Of a stretch of DNA of 64,000 bases, positions 1 through 11,531 are shown piece by piece; positions within the stretch are counted from its first letter, which is position 1, and each line of letters begins with the position of its first letter. The stretch covers positions 9,362,001-9,426,000 of the forward strand of contig NZ_CP022098.1 in NCBI RefSeq assembly GCF_002305875.1, in the 5' to 3' direction. A program made the translations under genes and the position numbers. The DNA is from Cystobacter fuscus (lineage in GTDB: Bacteria; Myxococcota; Myxococcia; Myxococcales; Myxococcaceae). A model generated the notes under the pieces. It did no database searches. It worked only from the letters and a program-made list of their open reading frames with translations, and was not told the origin of the DNA.

Positions 1-1155
1 GTTGCGCGCCCCGGCCTCGTCCCCGGAGTGCTCCAGGCACACCCCGAGCAGGAAGTGGGCCGAGGCCTCCGTGTCCCTCACCGACAGGAGTTGCTGCCCC
101 GCGTGCTCGGCCTCGGCGAAGCGGCCCGCGTTCAGGTGCAGCACGGCACGCAACAACTGCCCCTGGGGCAGTGCCGCCTGGGGCAGCGCGTCCAGCCGGG
201 CCCAGGCCTCGGCGTAGCGCTCCGCGTCGAGCAGCGGCAGCAGCGCGTCCAGCCCCTCCTGCGTCGGCGGCGGCTGCCGGACAGGTGCCTTCACCGTCGC
301 GGGCACGGGCGCGCTCACGGGCTCGGGGGCGACGGCCGGGGCGGGCGCCTTGCGGCGGTAGTAGAAGGCATCCGCGCTGCGCAACAGCTCGAAGTCCTCG
401 GAGATCCCGCGCAGCGTCTCGCTGGGCCCCAGGAAGAGATAGCCGCCGGGGACGAGCGCCTGCGACATGCGGGCGATGATCTTCCGCGTCACCTCGGGGG
501 GAAAGTAGAGCATGACGTTGCGGCAGAGGATGACGTGGAAGGAGGCCGGGGCCCAGAAGGCGGGGGCTTCCTCCAGCAGGTTGCGCTCCTCGAAGAGCAC
601 CTGATCCCTCAGCACGGGCCGCAGGAAGAAGCCCTCGGAGGAGCGCTGGAACCAGCGCTCGCGCAGGGCCTGGGGCACGGAGCGCAGCGACCAGGGCGAG
701 TAGCGCGCGTTGCGGGCATGGGCGATGGCGCGCGGGTTGACGTCGATGCCCAGCACGCGCAGCTGCGCGGGGTCCACCTTGCCCTGCTCGCGGCACAGCA
801 GCGCGATGGAGTAGGGCTCTTCTCCCGTGGAGCACCCGGCGCACAGCACGCGGAGGGAGGACCCCGGCTGAGCGAACGAGGGCAGCACCTTGGACACCAG
901 CGCCTCGAGCTGGGCGGGATGGCGCAGGAAGTACGTCTCCCCCACCGTGAGCCGCTCCGCGAGCGCCCTCCACTCGGCCTCGGAGGCCGTGGAGTTCAAC
1001 AGCGACAGGTACTCCTCCACCCCGCGGCTGGACGAGCGCTCGAACAGCAGGGGCGCCAGCTCGCCCCACTGCTCCGGTTCGTAATGCAGGCCCAACCGCT
1101 GCTCGACCAGGGTGATGAAGCGGGCGAGGGGTGAGCGCGACAGGGCTTCGGTCAA
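1..1155 (-). CDS. cheR: CheR-type chemoreceptor methyltransferase with C-terminal TPR region (3' end outside window)
   Basis: S-adenosylmethionine-dependent glutamate O-methyltransferase of a chemosensory pathway; it would methylate the receptors that signal through the adjacent CheW. Read from a TTG codon at 1155-1153 that overlaps the cheW stop (TTGA), so the two are translationally coupled. The N-terminal helical domain is followed by the SAM-binding motif CAGCSTGEEPYSIAL and by ILCRNVMLYF, both hallmarks of CheR. After about residue 275 comes a Pro/Ala linker and then helical, TPR-like sequence that runs off the window edge. No stop codon is seen on this strand down to base 1. CheR proteins with TPR tails are common in myxobacterial Che clusters, so the rest of the cluster probably lies to the left. 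Confidence 0.92.
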   Translation of the reverse strand, partial: MTEALSRSPLARFITLVEQRLGLHYEPEQWGELAPLLFERSSSRGVEEYLSLLNSTASEAEWRALAERLTVGETYFLRHPAQLEALVSKVLPSFAQPGSSLRVLCAGCSTGEEPYSIALLCREQGKVDPAQLRVLGIDVNPRAIAHARNARYSPWSLRSVPQALRERWFQRSSEGFFLRPVLRDQVLFEERNLLEEAPAFWAPASFHVILCRNVMLYFPPEVTRKIIARMSQALVPGGYLFLGPSETLRGISEDFELLRSADAFYYRRKAPAPAVAPEPVSAPVPATVKAPVRQPPPTQEGLDALLPLLDAERYAEAWARLDALPQAALPQGQLLRAVLHLNAGRFAEAEHAGQQLLSVRDTEASAHFLLGVCLEHSGDEAGARN

Positions 1156-1628
1156 GACAGTTCCTTCCCCTCGGACCGCCCCAGGCGCTCCCACACTTCC
1201 CGGGGCAACAGGTGGGACGAGCCCAACACGGCCAGCAGGTGGCCGTCGAGCGCCCCCAACCGCTGCACATGACCCTGGGCCGTCTCGCGCAGCAGGGAGG
1301 GGACGGCCTCCAGGGCGTCCGCCTCCAGCGAGGACAGGCCCCGCACCTCATCCACCTCGATCACCAGACGGCCCTCGGGCACGCGCAGCGAGACGAAGCG
1401 CCCACCCATGCAGGGCTCGGCGGCCCCGCCACTCAGCAGCGCCCCCAGGCTCACCACCGGGGCCGACGTGCCTCGCACCAGACTGACTCCGCGCACGAAG
1501 GCGGGCGCCGACGCCACCGGAGTGATCGGCAGCGGCCTCATGGTCTCCTCGACCTCATCGAGGGGCAGCGCGCACATCCACGACCGTGCCCTCACCAAGA
1601 GGAAGCGGCGTGACCCCGTCCCGGGCAT
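1152..1628 (-). CDS. cheW: CheW-like chemotaxis coupling protein
   Basis: Adaptor of about 158 residues linking chemoreceptors to a CheA kinase in the cytoplasm. The whole length fits one CheW SH3-like domain: RRFLLVRARSWMCALPLDEVEETMR at the start, GVSLVRGTSAPVVSLGALL in the middle and RLVIEVDEVRGL further on. The ATG at 1628 has a clear ribosome-binding site (AAGGAG, about 9 bases upstream). Its stop overlaps the cheR start, which argues for a single unit cheW-cheR reading leftwards. The specific Che system cannot be told from these two genes. Confidence 0.88.
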   Translation of the reverse strand: MPGTGSRRFLLVRARSWMCALPLDEVEETMRPLPITPVASAPAFVRGVSLVRGTSAPVVSLGALLSGGAAEPCMGGRFVSLRVPEGRLVIEVDEVRGLSSLEADALEAVPSLLRETAQGHVQRLGALDGHLLAVLGSSHLLPREVWERLGRSEGKELS

Positions 1629-1803
1629 GACTGGCTCCTTCGGGTTCGTCGTTCAGGCCACAGCATGCACCCTTCGAGGGTGTCAAGGCGAGAGCGAGCG
1701 GCGACCCCGCCCACCGCCTGCCTGGTGCGAGGGGCCGAGCGCCGGGAGAAGTGGACGGGGAGGGTTGAACCCCACACGCCCGGCGGATAGGGAAGCCGGT
1801 TGC

Positions 1804-3696
1804 ATGCCGCCCCCCCGCCGCCCCCTGTCCAAGAGGCTCCTCGTCGCGTGTCTTCTCCCCGTGCTGCTCGCCGGGGGGGCCGTGGCCGGGAAGGCCTGGC
1901 TCGAGGGGGACGAGGTTCGCGCCCGGGTGATGGCCCGGGCCAGGCCCGCCCTGGAGTCACGGTTGGGCCCGGTGCGCCTGGGTGAGGAGTTCCACGTGGG
2001 CTGGACGGGCACGGTGACGCTAGGGCCGCTGGAGGTGCCGGGCACCCGTCCCGAGGGCCCTCCGGTGGTGCGCATCGAGCACATCACCGTGCGCCCCCGG
2101 TGGCGGGCGCTGCTGGCGGGCCGGATCGAGGTGGGCCGGGTGGTGCTCTCGGAGGTGATGATCGAGGCGGGCCCGTCCGGGCGGGAGCTGCGGGCCCTGG
2201 TCCAGCGGATGCGCGCGCCACGTCCCGCCTCGGTCCCCGCGGCCTCCTCGGGGAGTGGGGGCGCGTGGCCGGAGGTGGTGGTGGAGGACCTGCACCTGGC
2301 CTTCGAGCGGCGCGGCCGGGTGGAATGGGGCCCACTCTCCGCCCGGGTACGGCGCGAGGACGTGGATGGCATCCCCGGGCTGGAGGCCAAGGCCGGACTG
2401 CCCGGCGGAGGACACGCGGAGCTGTCCCTCCGGAAGGCGGAGTCCGGCATCACCGGGACGCTCCAGGTCCGCGAGGTCCCGGCGGGGTCCGTGCTGTCGC
2501 TCGCGGAGCCGCCCTGGACCATGGAGGGAGGAATCCTGGAGGCGGAGGCGCGGGTGGACGGCCGGGAGGCCACCTTCTCGCTGGCGGTGAAGGGCCTCGC
2601 ACTGAGAGATGCCCGGCTCGCGCCCGAGCCGGTGGGGCCGCTCGCCTTCTCGGCGGAGGGCCGTGCGCGCTGGGAGCTGGAGCGCCGGCACGCGAAGCTC
2701 GAGTCCCTCCGGGTGGCGGTGGGCGAGCGCCGCGAAGCGGGCGTCGAGGTGACGGGCGAGGCGGACTGGAAGCAGGCCCCGCGCTTCTCGCTGCGCGCCG
2801 AGCTGCGGCCGCTCACCTTCGAGCAGGCCCTGGCGGCGCTGCCTCCGTCCCTGGTGCCGGATCAGGAGCTGGCGAAGCTGGAGGGACACTTCCAGGGGAC
2901 GCTCACGGTGGCCGGCCCCGTGGCCCGCCGGGAGGAGTGGGAGGTCAAGGCGAAGCTCGACGTGTCCAAGCGCAAGGCGTCGGATCCGCCAGGGCCGCTG
3001 GCGTGGTTGCGCGCGCCCTTCGACTACCGGCCGCTGACGGCGGAAGGACGCGGGCGGGAGCTGCACATCGGCCCGGGCAACCCCCGCTACGTGCCCTCCG
3101 CCGAGCTGCCCCGGGTGCTGGTGCGCGCGGTGCTGCGCAGCGAGGACGCCGCCTTCTGGGTGCACCGGGGCTTCGACTTCGACTCGTTGAGCACGCTGCT
3201 GCTCAAGCCCCCGGACGACAAGGTGCGGGGGGGTTCCACCCTCACCCAGCAGCTCGCCAAGAACCTCTTCCTGTCGCGGGAGAAGACATACGCGCGCAAG
3301 GTGAAGGAGGCCTACCTCACGCTGGGACTGGAGAGCAGCCTCTCCAAGGAACGGATGCTGGAGGTGTACTTCAACATCATCGAGTGGGGCCCGGGCATCT
3401 ACGGCATCGGCGAGGCGGCGCGGCACTACTTCGGCAAGGACGCGCGCGAGCTGAGCATCCGCGAGTCCGCCTTCCTCGCCACCATCATCCCCAACCCGGT
3501 GCGCTACCACGTGTACTGCACTCGCGGAGAGCTGTCCGAGGTGTGGAAGAAGAACGTGGACAGGCTCCTGGGTGTCCTGCACGAGGGCGGGGACATCACC
3601 TTCACCGAGTACCAGGAGGCCCTCGACGCGCCCCTCCCCTTCGCCTGCGGAGACAGCGAGGCCCAGGCGACGGAGGAACAGACGTCCGTCGAGTGA
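1804..3696 (+). CDS. AsmA-like / GT51 monofunctional peptidoglycan transglycosylase
   Basis: Polymerises lipid II into glycan strands at the outer face of the inner membrane. Of 630 residues, 8-28 form a membrane anchor, about 35-400 resemble AsmA/DUF3971-type envelope proteins, and only the last 200 or so form the GT51 domain. That domain shows the catalytic Glu in SEDAAFWVHRGFD (about residue 447), then GGSTLTQQLAKNLFL and later EVYFNIIEWGPGIYGI. No penicillin-binding transpeptidase domain follows, so it acts like MtgA but with a long periplasmic extension. The ATG at 1804 was chosen because it begins directly at the basic residues and membrane segment; the open frame continues upstream without a plausible leader. 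The gene converges on the toxin-immunity cassette at 3722. Confidence 0.88.
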   Translation: MPPPRRPLSKRLLVACLLPVLLAGGAVAGKAWLEGDEVRARVMARARPALESRLGPVRLGEEFHVGWTGTVTLGPLEVPGTRPEGPPVVRIEHITVRPRWRALLAGRIEVGRVVLSEVMIEAGPSGRELRALVQRMRAPRPASVPAASSGSGGAWPEVVVEDLHLAFERRGRVEWGPLSARVRREDVDGIPGLEAKAGLPGGGHAELSLRKAESGITGTLQVREVPAGSVLSLAEPPWTMEGGILEAEARVDGREATFSLAVKGLALRDARLAPEPVGPLAFSAEGRARWELERRHAKLESLRVAVGERREAGVEVTGEADWKQAPRFSLRAELRPLTFEQALAALPPSLVPDQELAKLEGHFQGTLTVAGPVARREEWEVKAKLDVSKRKASDPPGPLAWLRAPFDYRPLTAEGRGRELHIGPGNPRYVPSAELPRVLVRAVLRSEDAAFWVHRGFDFDSLSTLLLKPPDDKVRGGSTLTQQLAKNLFLSREKTYARKVKEAYLTLGLESSLSKERMLEVYFNIIEWGPGIYGIGEAARHYFGKDARELSIRESAFLATIIPNPVRYHVYCTRGELSEVWKKNVDRLLGVLHEGGDITFTEYQEALDAPLPFACGDSEAQATEEQTSVE

Positions 3697-3721
3697 GCCC
3701 AGGCCAGGGACTCGTCCCGGC

Positions 3722-4952
<1,231 letters not shown>

Positions 4953-5004
4953 GGGGATTGTCCTTGGCCGGTATTTCGGTAGGTGTCACAGGACCCGTCT
5001 CCGC

Positions 5005-6235
<1,231 letters not shown>

Positions 6236-6317
6236 GGAGCTTGTTCTTAGCCGGTATCAGGCGCCTCGTGTCAGGAGCCTGTGCTCCTTCTCGATGCCGC
6301 TCAGACTCACCGCACCC

Positions 6318-7523
6318 TCAACCCTCCGCGCGCAGCGTGAGGAGCGTCACCTCGGCGGGAACCCCGAGCCGGAAGGGCAGCCAATGCCCCGTGCCACCCG
6401 ACACATAGAGCTGACCATTCCCCTTGCGGTAGCGGCCGAGCATGTAATCGAAGGCGAACCAGAACACGGGCACGCCCCAGATGGCCACCTGGCCACCGTG
6501 GGTGTGTCCCGCGAGCGTGAGCCGCGCCCCCTTCTCCAGCGCCAGGGGAAAGAAGGAGGGATGGTGCGTGAGGCAGATGACCACCTCGTCCGCGGAAGCC
6601 CCCGCGAAGGCCACCTCCGCCGATTGTTCCATGCGGTCCGCCTGCACCCTCATGCTGCGCCCCCGCATGGGGTAGTCCACGCCCACCACGCGCACCTTCT
6701 GCCCGGCATGCTCGAACACCTGGGCCTCGTCCACCAACAGCCGCACCGGACTGCCCCGGCGCGCGCTGCGCGCATAGCCCTCGAGCACCTCCTCCAACCC
6801 CCGCCAGTGCTCGTGGTTGCCGAGGATGGCGAGCATCCCGTGTGGCGCCTCGCACGTCTCCAGCGCCGCCATCGTCTCGTCGAGCTGCGAGAGATCGTCG
6901 ATCAAATCCCCCGTCATCACCTGGAGGTCCACGCGCGCCGCGTTCATCGCCGCCACCGCCGCGCGCACGTAGGTGGTGTCGATGAACGTCCCCACGTGCA
7001 CGTCGGTGATCTGCCCGATGCGAAAGCCATCGAGCGCCCGGGGCAGGCCGCGCAGCCGCACCTCCACCTCGCGGATCACGAAGCCCGAGGAGCCTTCCAC
7101 GAGCCCCACCGTGCTCGTCCCCACCGCCGCGAAGGGCAGCGCGCGCCCCACCCCCGAGAGCAGCCCGCGCCGCTCCAGATCGACTCCCGCCGGCAGCGGA
7201 GTCGCGACAGGCTCGGCGGCGCGCTTCTCCCGGGCGCGCTCCCGCCGCGAGAGCACCAGCGCCAGGGGCCAGCCGAGCAGCAACACGATGAGCGCGGAGA
7301 TGAGCCACGCCGAGCCGAAGAGCCGCAGCGGCGCGTCCACCCACGGCACGCCGCCGTGCGCTCCGTGCCCGAGCAGCCACGGCAGCACGAGCGACACCCC
7401 CGAAAACACGGCCAGGCCGAGCAGCACGCTCCGGCGCCACCCCGTGCGGACCTCGGGCCACAGCCGGCGCAGGACGAGCCAGGCCCCCAGATTGATGAGA
7501 ACGAAGAAGACGAGTCGGCTCAT
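6318..7523 (-). CDS. Membrane-anchored metallophosphoesterase (YaeI/YkuE-like)
   Basis: Calcineurin-like phosphoesterase of 401 residues. The first 85 or so hold three hydrophobic segments; the catalytic domain follows from about residue 165. The metal-binding blocks are all present: ITDVHVG, TGDLIDD, GNHEHW, THHPSFF and GHTHGGQ. Family members act on phosphomonoesters or lipid pyrophosphates such as UDP-diacylglucosamine; the substrate here cannot be told. It is transcribed leftwards from an 82-bp gap shared with the divergent ABM protein gene, and the toxin array follows downstream. Confidence 0.85.
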   Translation of the reverse strand: MSRLVFFVLINLGAWLVLRRLWPEVRTGWRRSVLLGLAVFSGVSLVLPWLLGHGAHGGVPWVDAPLRLFGSAWLISALIVLLLGWPLALVLSRRERAREKRAAEPVATPLPAGVDLERRGLLSGVGRALPFAAVGTSTVGLVEGSSGFVIREVEVRLRGLPRALDGFRIGQITDVHVGTFIDTTYVRAAVAAMNAARVDLQVMTGDLIDDLSQLDETMAALETCEAPHGMLAILGNHEHWRGLEEVLEGYARSARRGSPVRLLVDEAQVFEHAGQKVRVVGVDYPMRGRSMRVQADRMEQSAEVAFAGASADEVVICLTHHPSFFPLALEKGARLTLAGHTHGGQVAIWGVPVFWFAFDYMLGRYRKGNGQLYVSGGTGHWLPFRLGVPAEVTLLTLRAEG

Positions 7524-7605
7524 GTGCGCCCGTGCATAACAAAGCCGGCGCCCCCTTGCCGTCCGAAGATCCCTTCCCTCCCCCGCCCGGCGCTATGGTC
7601 GGCGC

Positions 7606-7923
7606 ATGCCCCACAGCCTGCTGGTCGTCCACGTGCAGATCCGCGTCAAACCCGAAGCCATCGACGCCTTCCGCGAAGCCACCCTGGCCAACGCGAGCCA
7701 GAGCGTGAAGGAGCCCGGCGTCGCCCGCTTCGACGTCATCCAGGACTCCGAGGATCCCACGCGCTTCGTGCTCGTCGAGGTGTACCGGACCCCCGAGGCC
7801 CCCGCCGCCCACAAGGAGACGGCCCACTACCTGACCTGGCGCGACACCGTGGCCTCCATGATGGCCGAGCCGCGCACCTCCCGGAAGTTCACCAACCTCT
7901 TCCCCTCGGACGAGGGCTGGTGA
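7606..7923 (+). CDS. ABM-family monooxygenase-like protein (LsrG/YgiN type)
   Basis: Small protein of 105 residues with one antibiotic-biosynthesis-monooxygenase (dimeric alpha-beta barrel) domain: [20 protein letters not shown] at the start and a later NLFPSDEGW tail. Such proteins act as quinol monooxygenases or as isomerases of small sugars and quinones. The next gene, an iron-dependent dehydrogenase, starts two bases after its stop, so the pair is probably co-expressed; a role in a quinone or aromatic breakdown step is possible but not shown. Confidence 0.8.
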   Translation: MPHSLLVVHVQIRVKPEAIDAFREATLANASQSVKEPGVARFDVIQDSEDPTRFVLVEVYRTPEAPAAHKETAHYLTWRDTVASMMAEPRTSRKFTNLFPSDEGW

Positions 7924-7924
7924 C

Positions 7925-9091
7925 ATGGCGGTGACGGGTTTCGAGTTCGCCACCGCCACCCGCATCCTCTATGGGGCGGGCCGTCTGGCCGATGCCCCCG
8001 AGGCGATACGGGCCCTGGGCGGCCACCGGGTGCTGCTGGTCACCGGCCGCGACACCACGCGCGCCGCCCCCTTGCGCGAGGGCCTGGAGCGGCTCGGGCT
8101 GTCCTGGGTGCCCTTCACGGTGGAGGGAGAGCCCACGGTGGAGCGCGTCCGGGAAGGCACCGCGCTCGCCCTCCACGAGCGCTGTGACGCGGTGGCCGCC
8201 CTCGGCGGCGGCAGCGCCCTGGATGCGGGCAAGGCCATCGCCGCGCTGGCCACCCACGGGGGAGATCCGCTCGACTACCTGGAGGTGGTGGGCCGGGGAC
8301 AGGCGCTGACCAGGCCCTCGCTGCCCCTCGTCGCCATTCCCACCACCGCTGGCACCGGCTCCGAGGTGACCCGCAACGCCGTGCTCGGCGTCAAGGACGC
8401 CCAGGTGAAGGCGAGCCTGCGCGGCCCCACCCTCCTGCCCCGCCTGGCCCTCGTGGACCCGGACCTCTTGAAGGGCGCGCCCCCGGGCGTGCTCTCCTCC
8501 AGCGGCCTGGACGCGCTCTCCCAGCTCATCGAGCCCCTGGTGTCCGCCCGCGCCAACCCGCTCACCGACGCGCTCGCCCGCGAGGGCATCCAGCGCTCGG
8601 CGCGCTCGCTGCGGCGCGCGGTGCTCGACACTCCGGACGCGTCCGCGCGCGAGGACCTGGCGCTCGCGAGCCTCCTGGGTGGCCTGTGTCTGGCCAACTC
8701 GGGGCTGGGCGCGGTGCACGGCTTCGCGGCCCCGGTGGGCGGCATGTACGACGCACCCCATGGCGCCGTCTGCGCGGCCCTGCTGCCCGCCACGATGGAG
8801 GTGAACCTGCGCGCGCTGCGAGCCCGGGCACCCGAGCACCCCTCGCTCGCGCGTTTCCAGGAGGTGGCGGCGCTGCTCACCGGACGCGTGGAGGCGCGGG
8901 CCGAGGAAGGCATCACCTGGGTGCGCGAGCTGTGTCAGGCGTTGCGCGTGCCCGGACTCGGGGCCTACGGCCTGACGGAAGCGGAGGTGCCCCGGCTGGT
9001 GGCGCGAGCCCGCGCGGCCAGCAGCATGAAGGCCAACCCCTTGACCCTCACCGACGAGGAACTCATGGAGATCGCCCTCCGCTCACGCTGA
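7925..9091 (+). CDS. Iron-containing alcohol dehydrogenase / maleylacetate reductase-like
   Basis: NAD(P)-dependent oxidoreductase of the group III (iron) alcohol dehydrogenase family, 388 residues. It shows the nucleotide-binding segment GGGSALDAGKAIAAL, then IPTTAGTGSEVTRNAV, and the metal-binding region with DALSQLIEPLVS and HGFAAPVGGMYDAPHGA. Together with the ABM protein just before it, a reduction of an oxidised ring product is plausible, but the true substrate is unknown. Nothing in the motifs looks damaged. Confidence 0.85.
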   Translation: MAVTGFEFATATRILYGAGRLADAPEAIRALGGHRVLLVTGRDTTRAAPLREGLERLGLSWVPFTVEGEPTVERVREGTALALHERCDAVAALGGGSALDAGKAIAALATHGGDPLDYLEVVGRGQALTRPSLPLVAIPTTAGTGSEVTRNAVLGVKDAQVKASLRGPTLLPRLALVDPDLLKGAPPGVLSSSGLDALSQLIEPLVSARANPLTDALAREGIQRSARSLRRAVLDTPDASAREDLALASLLGGLCLANSGLGAVHGFAAPVGGMYDAPHGAVCAALLPATMEVNLRALRARAPEHPSLARFQEVAALLTGRVEARAEEGITWVRELCQALRVPGLGAYGLTEAEVPRLVARARAASSMKANPLTLTDEELMEIALRSR

Positions 9092-9219
9092 GCTCGCGTC
9101 AAGTCCCCCTCCGCGGAGAATCTTCCGCCCACGGTGCGATTCCCCTCGTCCCCAGGCCCTCGGAGCACTTGTTGCGTCATCAACAGACCGAGGGCGTCCG
9201 CGCTATAACCAGAGGCCCT

Positions 9220-10059
9220 ATGGCGCGTCGTTCCTCCGTGCGTTTCTCGATGGTGTTGGTGGTGCTCGTCGCGAGTGCTTGCGCGTGGACGCCCCCCGAG
9301 GAGCCCGAGGCCCCCGAGCCCCCGCCCCCCTCCGCTCCGGCCGCCGCCGCCGGGCCCACCGCGTGCGTGACGGCTCCCATCGTGACGAACGGCTCGCGCC
9401 TGCGAAAGCGCATCGCCCTCACGTTCGACGCCTGCACCACGCGCAAGAACGAGTACGACGAGCGCGTCATCCGCACCCTGCTGGAGACCCAGACGCCGGC
9501 CACCCTCTTCATCGGAGGCGGCTGGGCACTGGCCAATCCGCGGCGCCTCCAGGAGCTCGCGCAGTACCCGGGCTTCGAGCTCGGCAACCACACCTTCTCC
9601 CACGCCAACATGCCCAAGGTGAGGGATGACCGGCAGGTGATCGAGGAGCTGCAGCGCGCCCAGCGCGTCGTGTACGACCTGACGGGCCAGATTCCCCGCT
9701 ACTTCCGTCCGCCCTTTGGCGAGGTGGACGGGCGCGTGGCGTGGCTCGCCTCCCAGGCGGCGCTCACCACCATCAACTTCGATCTCCCCTCGGGTGACCC
9801 GGACGGGACCGTCACCCCCAAGCGCATGGTGGACTGGGTGCTCAAGCAGGCGAGCCCCGGAGGCATCGTGGTGATGCACATGAACCACAAGCGCTTCCCC
9901 ACCGCCGAGGCGCTCCCGGCCATCATCAAGGGGCTGCGCAAGCGCGGCTTCGAGCTCGTCACCGTGGGCACGCTGCTGGATGACAACACCTGGCCCACGT
10001 GCCAGCCCACCACCGCCCCCACCCTCGAGCCCGCCCTGGTGGCCGGCGTCATCCCCTGA
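9220..10059 (+). CDS. Polysaccharide deacetylase lipoprotein (NodB fold) with altered motif 1
   Basis: Carbohydrate esterase family 4-like protein of 279 residues. It has a lipoprotein leader (VLVASAC, Cys 20 or so) and a Pro/Ala linker, then the NodB domain with HTFSHANM (motif 2), RPPFGEVD (motif 3) and VVMHMNHKRFP (motif 5). Motif 1 reads ALTFDACTTRKN; the usual TFDDG has a second Asp that binds metal, here Ala. The enzyme would deacetylate GlcNAc polymers at the cell surface if active. The start at 9220 gives the lipoprotein leader; longer frames upstream have none. It overlaps the convergent GNAT gene by 11 bp. Confidence 0.82.
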   Translation: MARRSSVRFSMVLVVLVASACAWTPPEEPEAPEPPPPSAPAAAAGPTACVTAPIVTNGSRLRKRIALTFDACTTRKNEYDERVIRTLLETQTPATLFIGGGWALANPRRLQELAQYPGFELGNHTFSHANMPKVRDDRQVIEELQRAQRVVYDLTGQIPRYFRPPFGEVDGRVAWLASQAALTTINFDLPSGDPDGTVTPKRMVDWVLKQASPGGIVVMHMNHKRFPTAEALPAIIKGLRKRGFELVTVGTLLDDNTWPTCQPTTAPTLEPALVAGVIP

Positions 10060-10519
10060 CGCGCGGCTTCCAGAAGATGAGCTCGGAGACGCCCGGCATG
10101 GCGAAGTCCGGAAGCTGGCCCACCTGACGGTAGCCATGCCGCTGGTAGAAGCGCTGGGCCGCGGTGTTGAAGTCCGAGGTGAGCAGGAAGTAGCCCCCGG
10201 TGGGCGAGTCACACCCGGCCTCGTAGGCCTCGAGCAGCCGCGCGCCCAGGCCCGAGCCCTGCCTCGCCTCGCTCACCGCGAGCGTGCGCAGATAGGCGCC
10301 CGTGCCGAAGGTGCCCCGGGTGAGGAACCAGCAGACCCCCACGGGACCGCTGTCCCCGGTGGCCAGCAACAACCCCTCGCCGCGATCGAGCGCGCCGTGG
10401 AAGCGCGCCGTCAGGGCGCTCGCGTCCAGCTTGTACGCCTGGAAGAGCGGCAGCGGTGCCAGGGCGGTGGCCAGCGAGGAAAGGTCCTCCCGCGTCGCGG
10501 GGCGGATGACGGTGGACAT
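10049..10519 (-). CDS. GNAT-family N-acetyltransferase
   Basis: Acetyl-CoA-dependent acyltransferase of 156 residues. The GNAT core is clear: YLRTLAVSEARQGSGLGARLLEAYE (acetyl-CoA loop Q/R-x-x-G-x-G/A) and AAQRFYQRHGYRQVGQL near the end. The ATG at 10519 was preferred to one further upstream because AGGAGG lies about 10 bases before it. The substrate is unknown. It is preceded on the same strand by the sirtuin gene, an acetylation/deacetylation pairing that may be chance. Confidence 0.85.
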   Translation of the reverse strand: MSTVIRPATREDLSSLATALAPLPLFQAYKLDASALTARFHGALDRGEGLLLATGDSGPVGVCWFLTRGTFGTGAYLRTLAVSEARQGSGLGARLLEAYEAGCDSPTGGYFLLTSDFNTAAQRFYQRHGYRQVGQLPDFAMPGVSELIFWKPRVRG

Positions 10520-10551
10520 CGAAGAAGGCCTCCTGGGGTGCGCGCGGCAGC

Positions 10552-11415
10552 CTATCCGGCGCCGAGCGCGCTCGCGAGCCGCGGCAGCACCTCGCCGGCG
10601 CGCGCCTCCACGCGCACCTCCATCCATTCATGTCCCCGGCACTCACCGATGTTGATGAGCCCCACGGGCATGCGGCGATCCACGGCGCGCTGCAGGAAGC
10701 GGTAGCCCGAGTAGATGGCCAGCGACGAGCCCACCACCAGGAACGCATCCCCCTCCTCGAGCAGCGCGAACGCCTCCTGCACGGTGGGCACGGGCACGTT
10801 GTCGCCGAAGAACACCACGTCCGGCTTGAGCGTCCCCTCGCACTCGAGACACGCGGCGACCTGGAAGGCGCGCACCGCGTCGTCGTGCAGCTCGGCGTCG
10901 CCGTCGGGCCGGGACTCGGCGCTCGCGGCGGTGAAGCCGGGGTTGAGCTCCAGCAGCCGCCGCTGCAACTGCTCGCGCGGCTCGAGCGCGCCACACAGGA
11001 GGCAGCGCACCCGGGCGAGCGCGCCGTGCAGCTCGATGACGCGTCGGCTGCCCGCGGCGTGGTGCAGCCGGTCCACGTTCTGGGTGATGAGCCCGAGCAC
11101 GTGGCCAGTGTCCTCCAGGGCGGCGAGCGCCTGGTGCGCCGCGTTGGGCCGGGCCGCGGAGAAGCGGGGCCAGCCGATGAGGCTGCGCGCCCAGTAGCGC
11201 GCGCGCACCTCGGGCCGGGCGAGGAACTCGCGGTGCTGGATGGGGTTGCGGGCGCGCGCGCGCGTGCCGGGGCCACGGTAGTCGGGGATGCCCGACTCGG
11301 TGCTGCACCCGGCGCCCGTGAGCACCACGACACGGCGGCCGCGCAGCAGCGCCGTCAGGGCGTCCACGTCCCCGGGCCCGGTGGCCACGGACGGTGTTTC
11401 CAGGGAGGTCGTCAT
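10552..11415 (-). CDS. Sir2-family NAD-dependent protein deacetylase
   Basis: Sirtuin of 287 residues that removes acyl groups from protein lysines at the cost of NAD. Seen in order: GAGCSTESGIPDYRG (NAD site), TQNVDRLHHAAG, the catalytic His in ELHG, a zinc ribbon with CLLCG and CLEC, then GDNVPVP and VVGSSLAIYSGYRF. All diagnostic residues are present. It reads leftwards, 32 bp before the GNAT gene, so the two may share a transcript. Confidence 0.92.
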   Translation of the reverse strand: MTTSLETPSVATGPGDVDALTALLRGRRVVVLTGAGCSTESGIPDYRGPGTRARARNPIQHREFLARPEVRARYWARSLIGWPRFSAARPNAAHQALAALEDTGHVLGLITQNVDRLHHAAGSRRVIELHGALARVRCLLCGALEPREQLQRRLLELNPGFTAASAESRPDGDAELHDDAVRAFQVAACLECEGTLKPDVVFFGDNVPVPTVQEAFALLEEGDAFLVVGSSLAIYSGYRFLQRAVDRRMPVGLINIGECRGHEWMEVRVEARAGEVLPRLASALGAG

Positions 11416-11531
11416 GCGGCACTCCTCATAACCGCCCCGCGCCCCGGGCGCCCGACTCCCCCGGGGAGTGGCCCGCCACGAGGAAGCCCTCGTGCGTCCG
11501 GCCGCTCCAGGTGTGGCATAGTCGACAACCC

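Noticed and set aside
28-1134. Long plus-strand frame opposite cheR
   Set aside because: Arg/Gly/Gln-rich translation without domains; it is the antisense of the clear CheR frame in high-GC DNA.
2020-3582. Long minus-strand frame within the GT51 gene
   Set aside because: His/Arg/Gly-rich shadow of the transglycosylase frame, no motif or ribosome-binding site.
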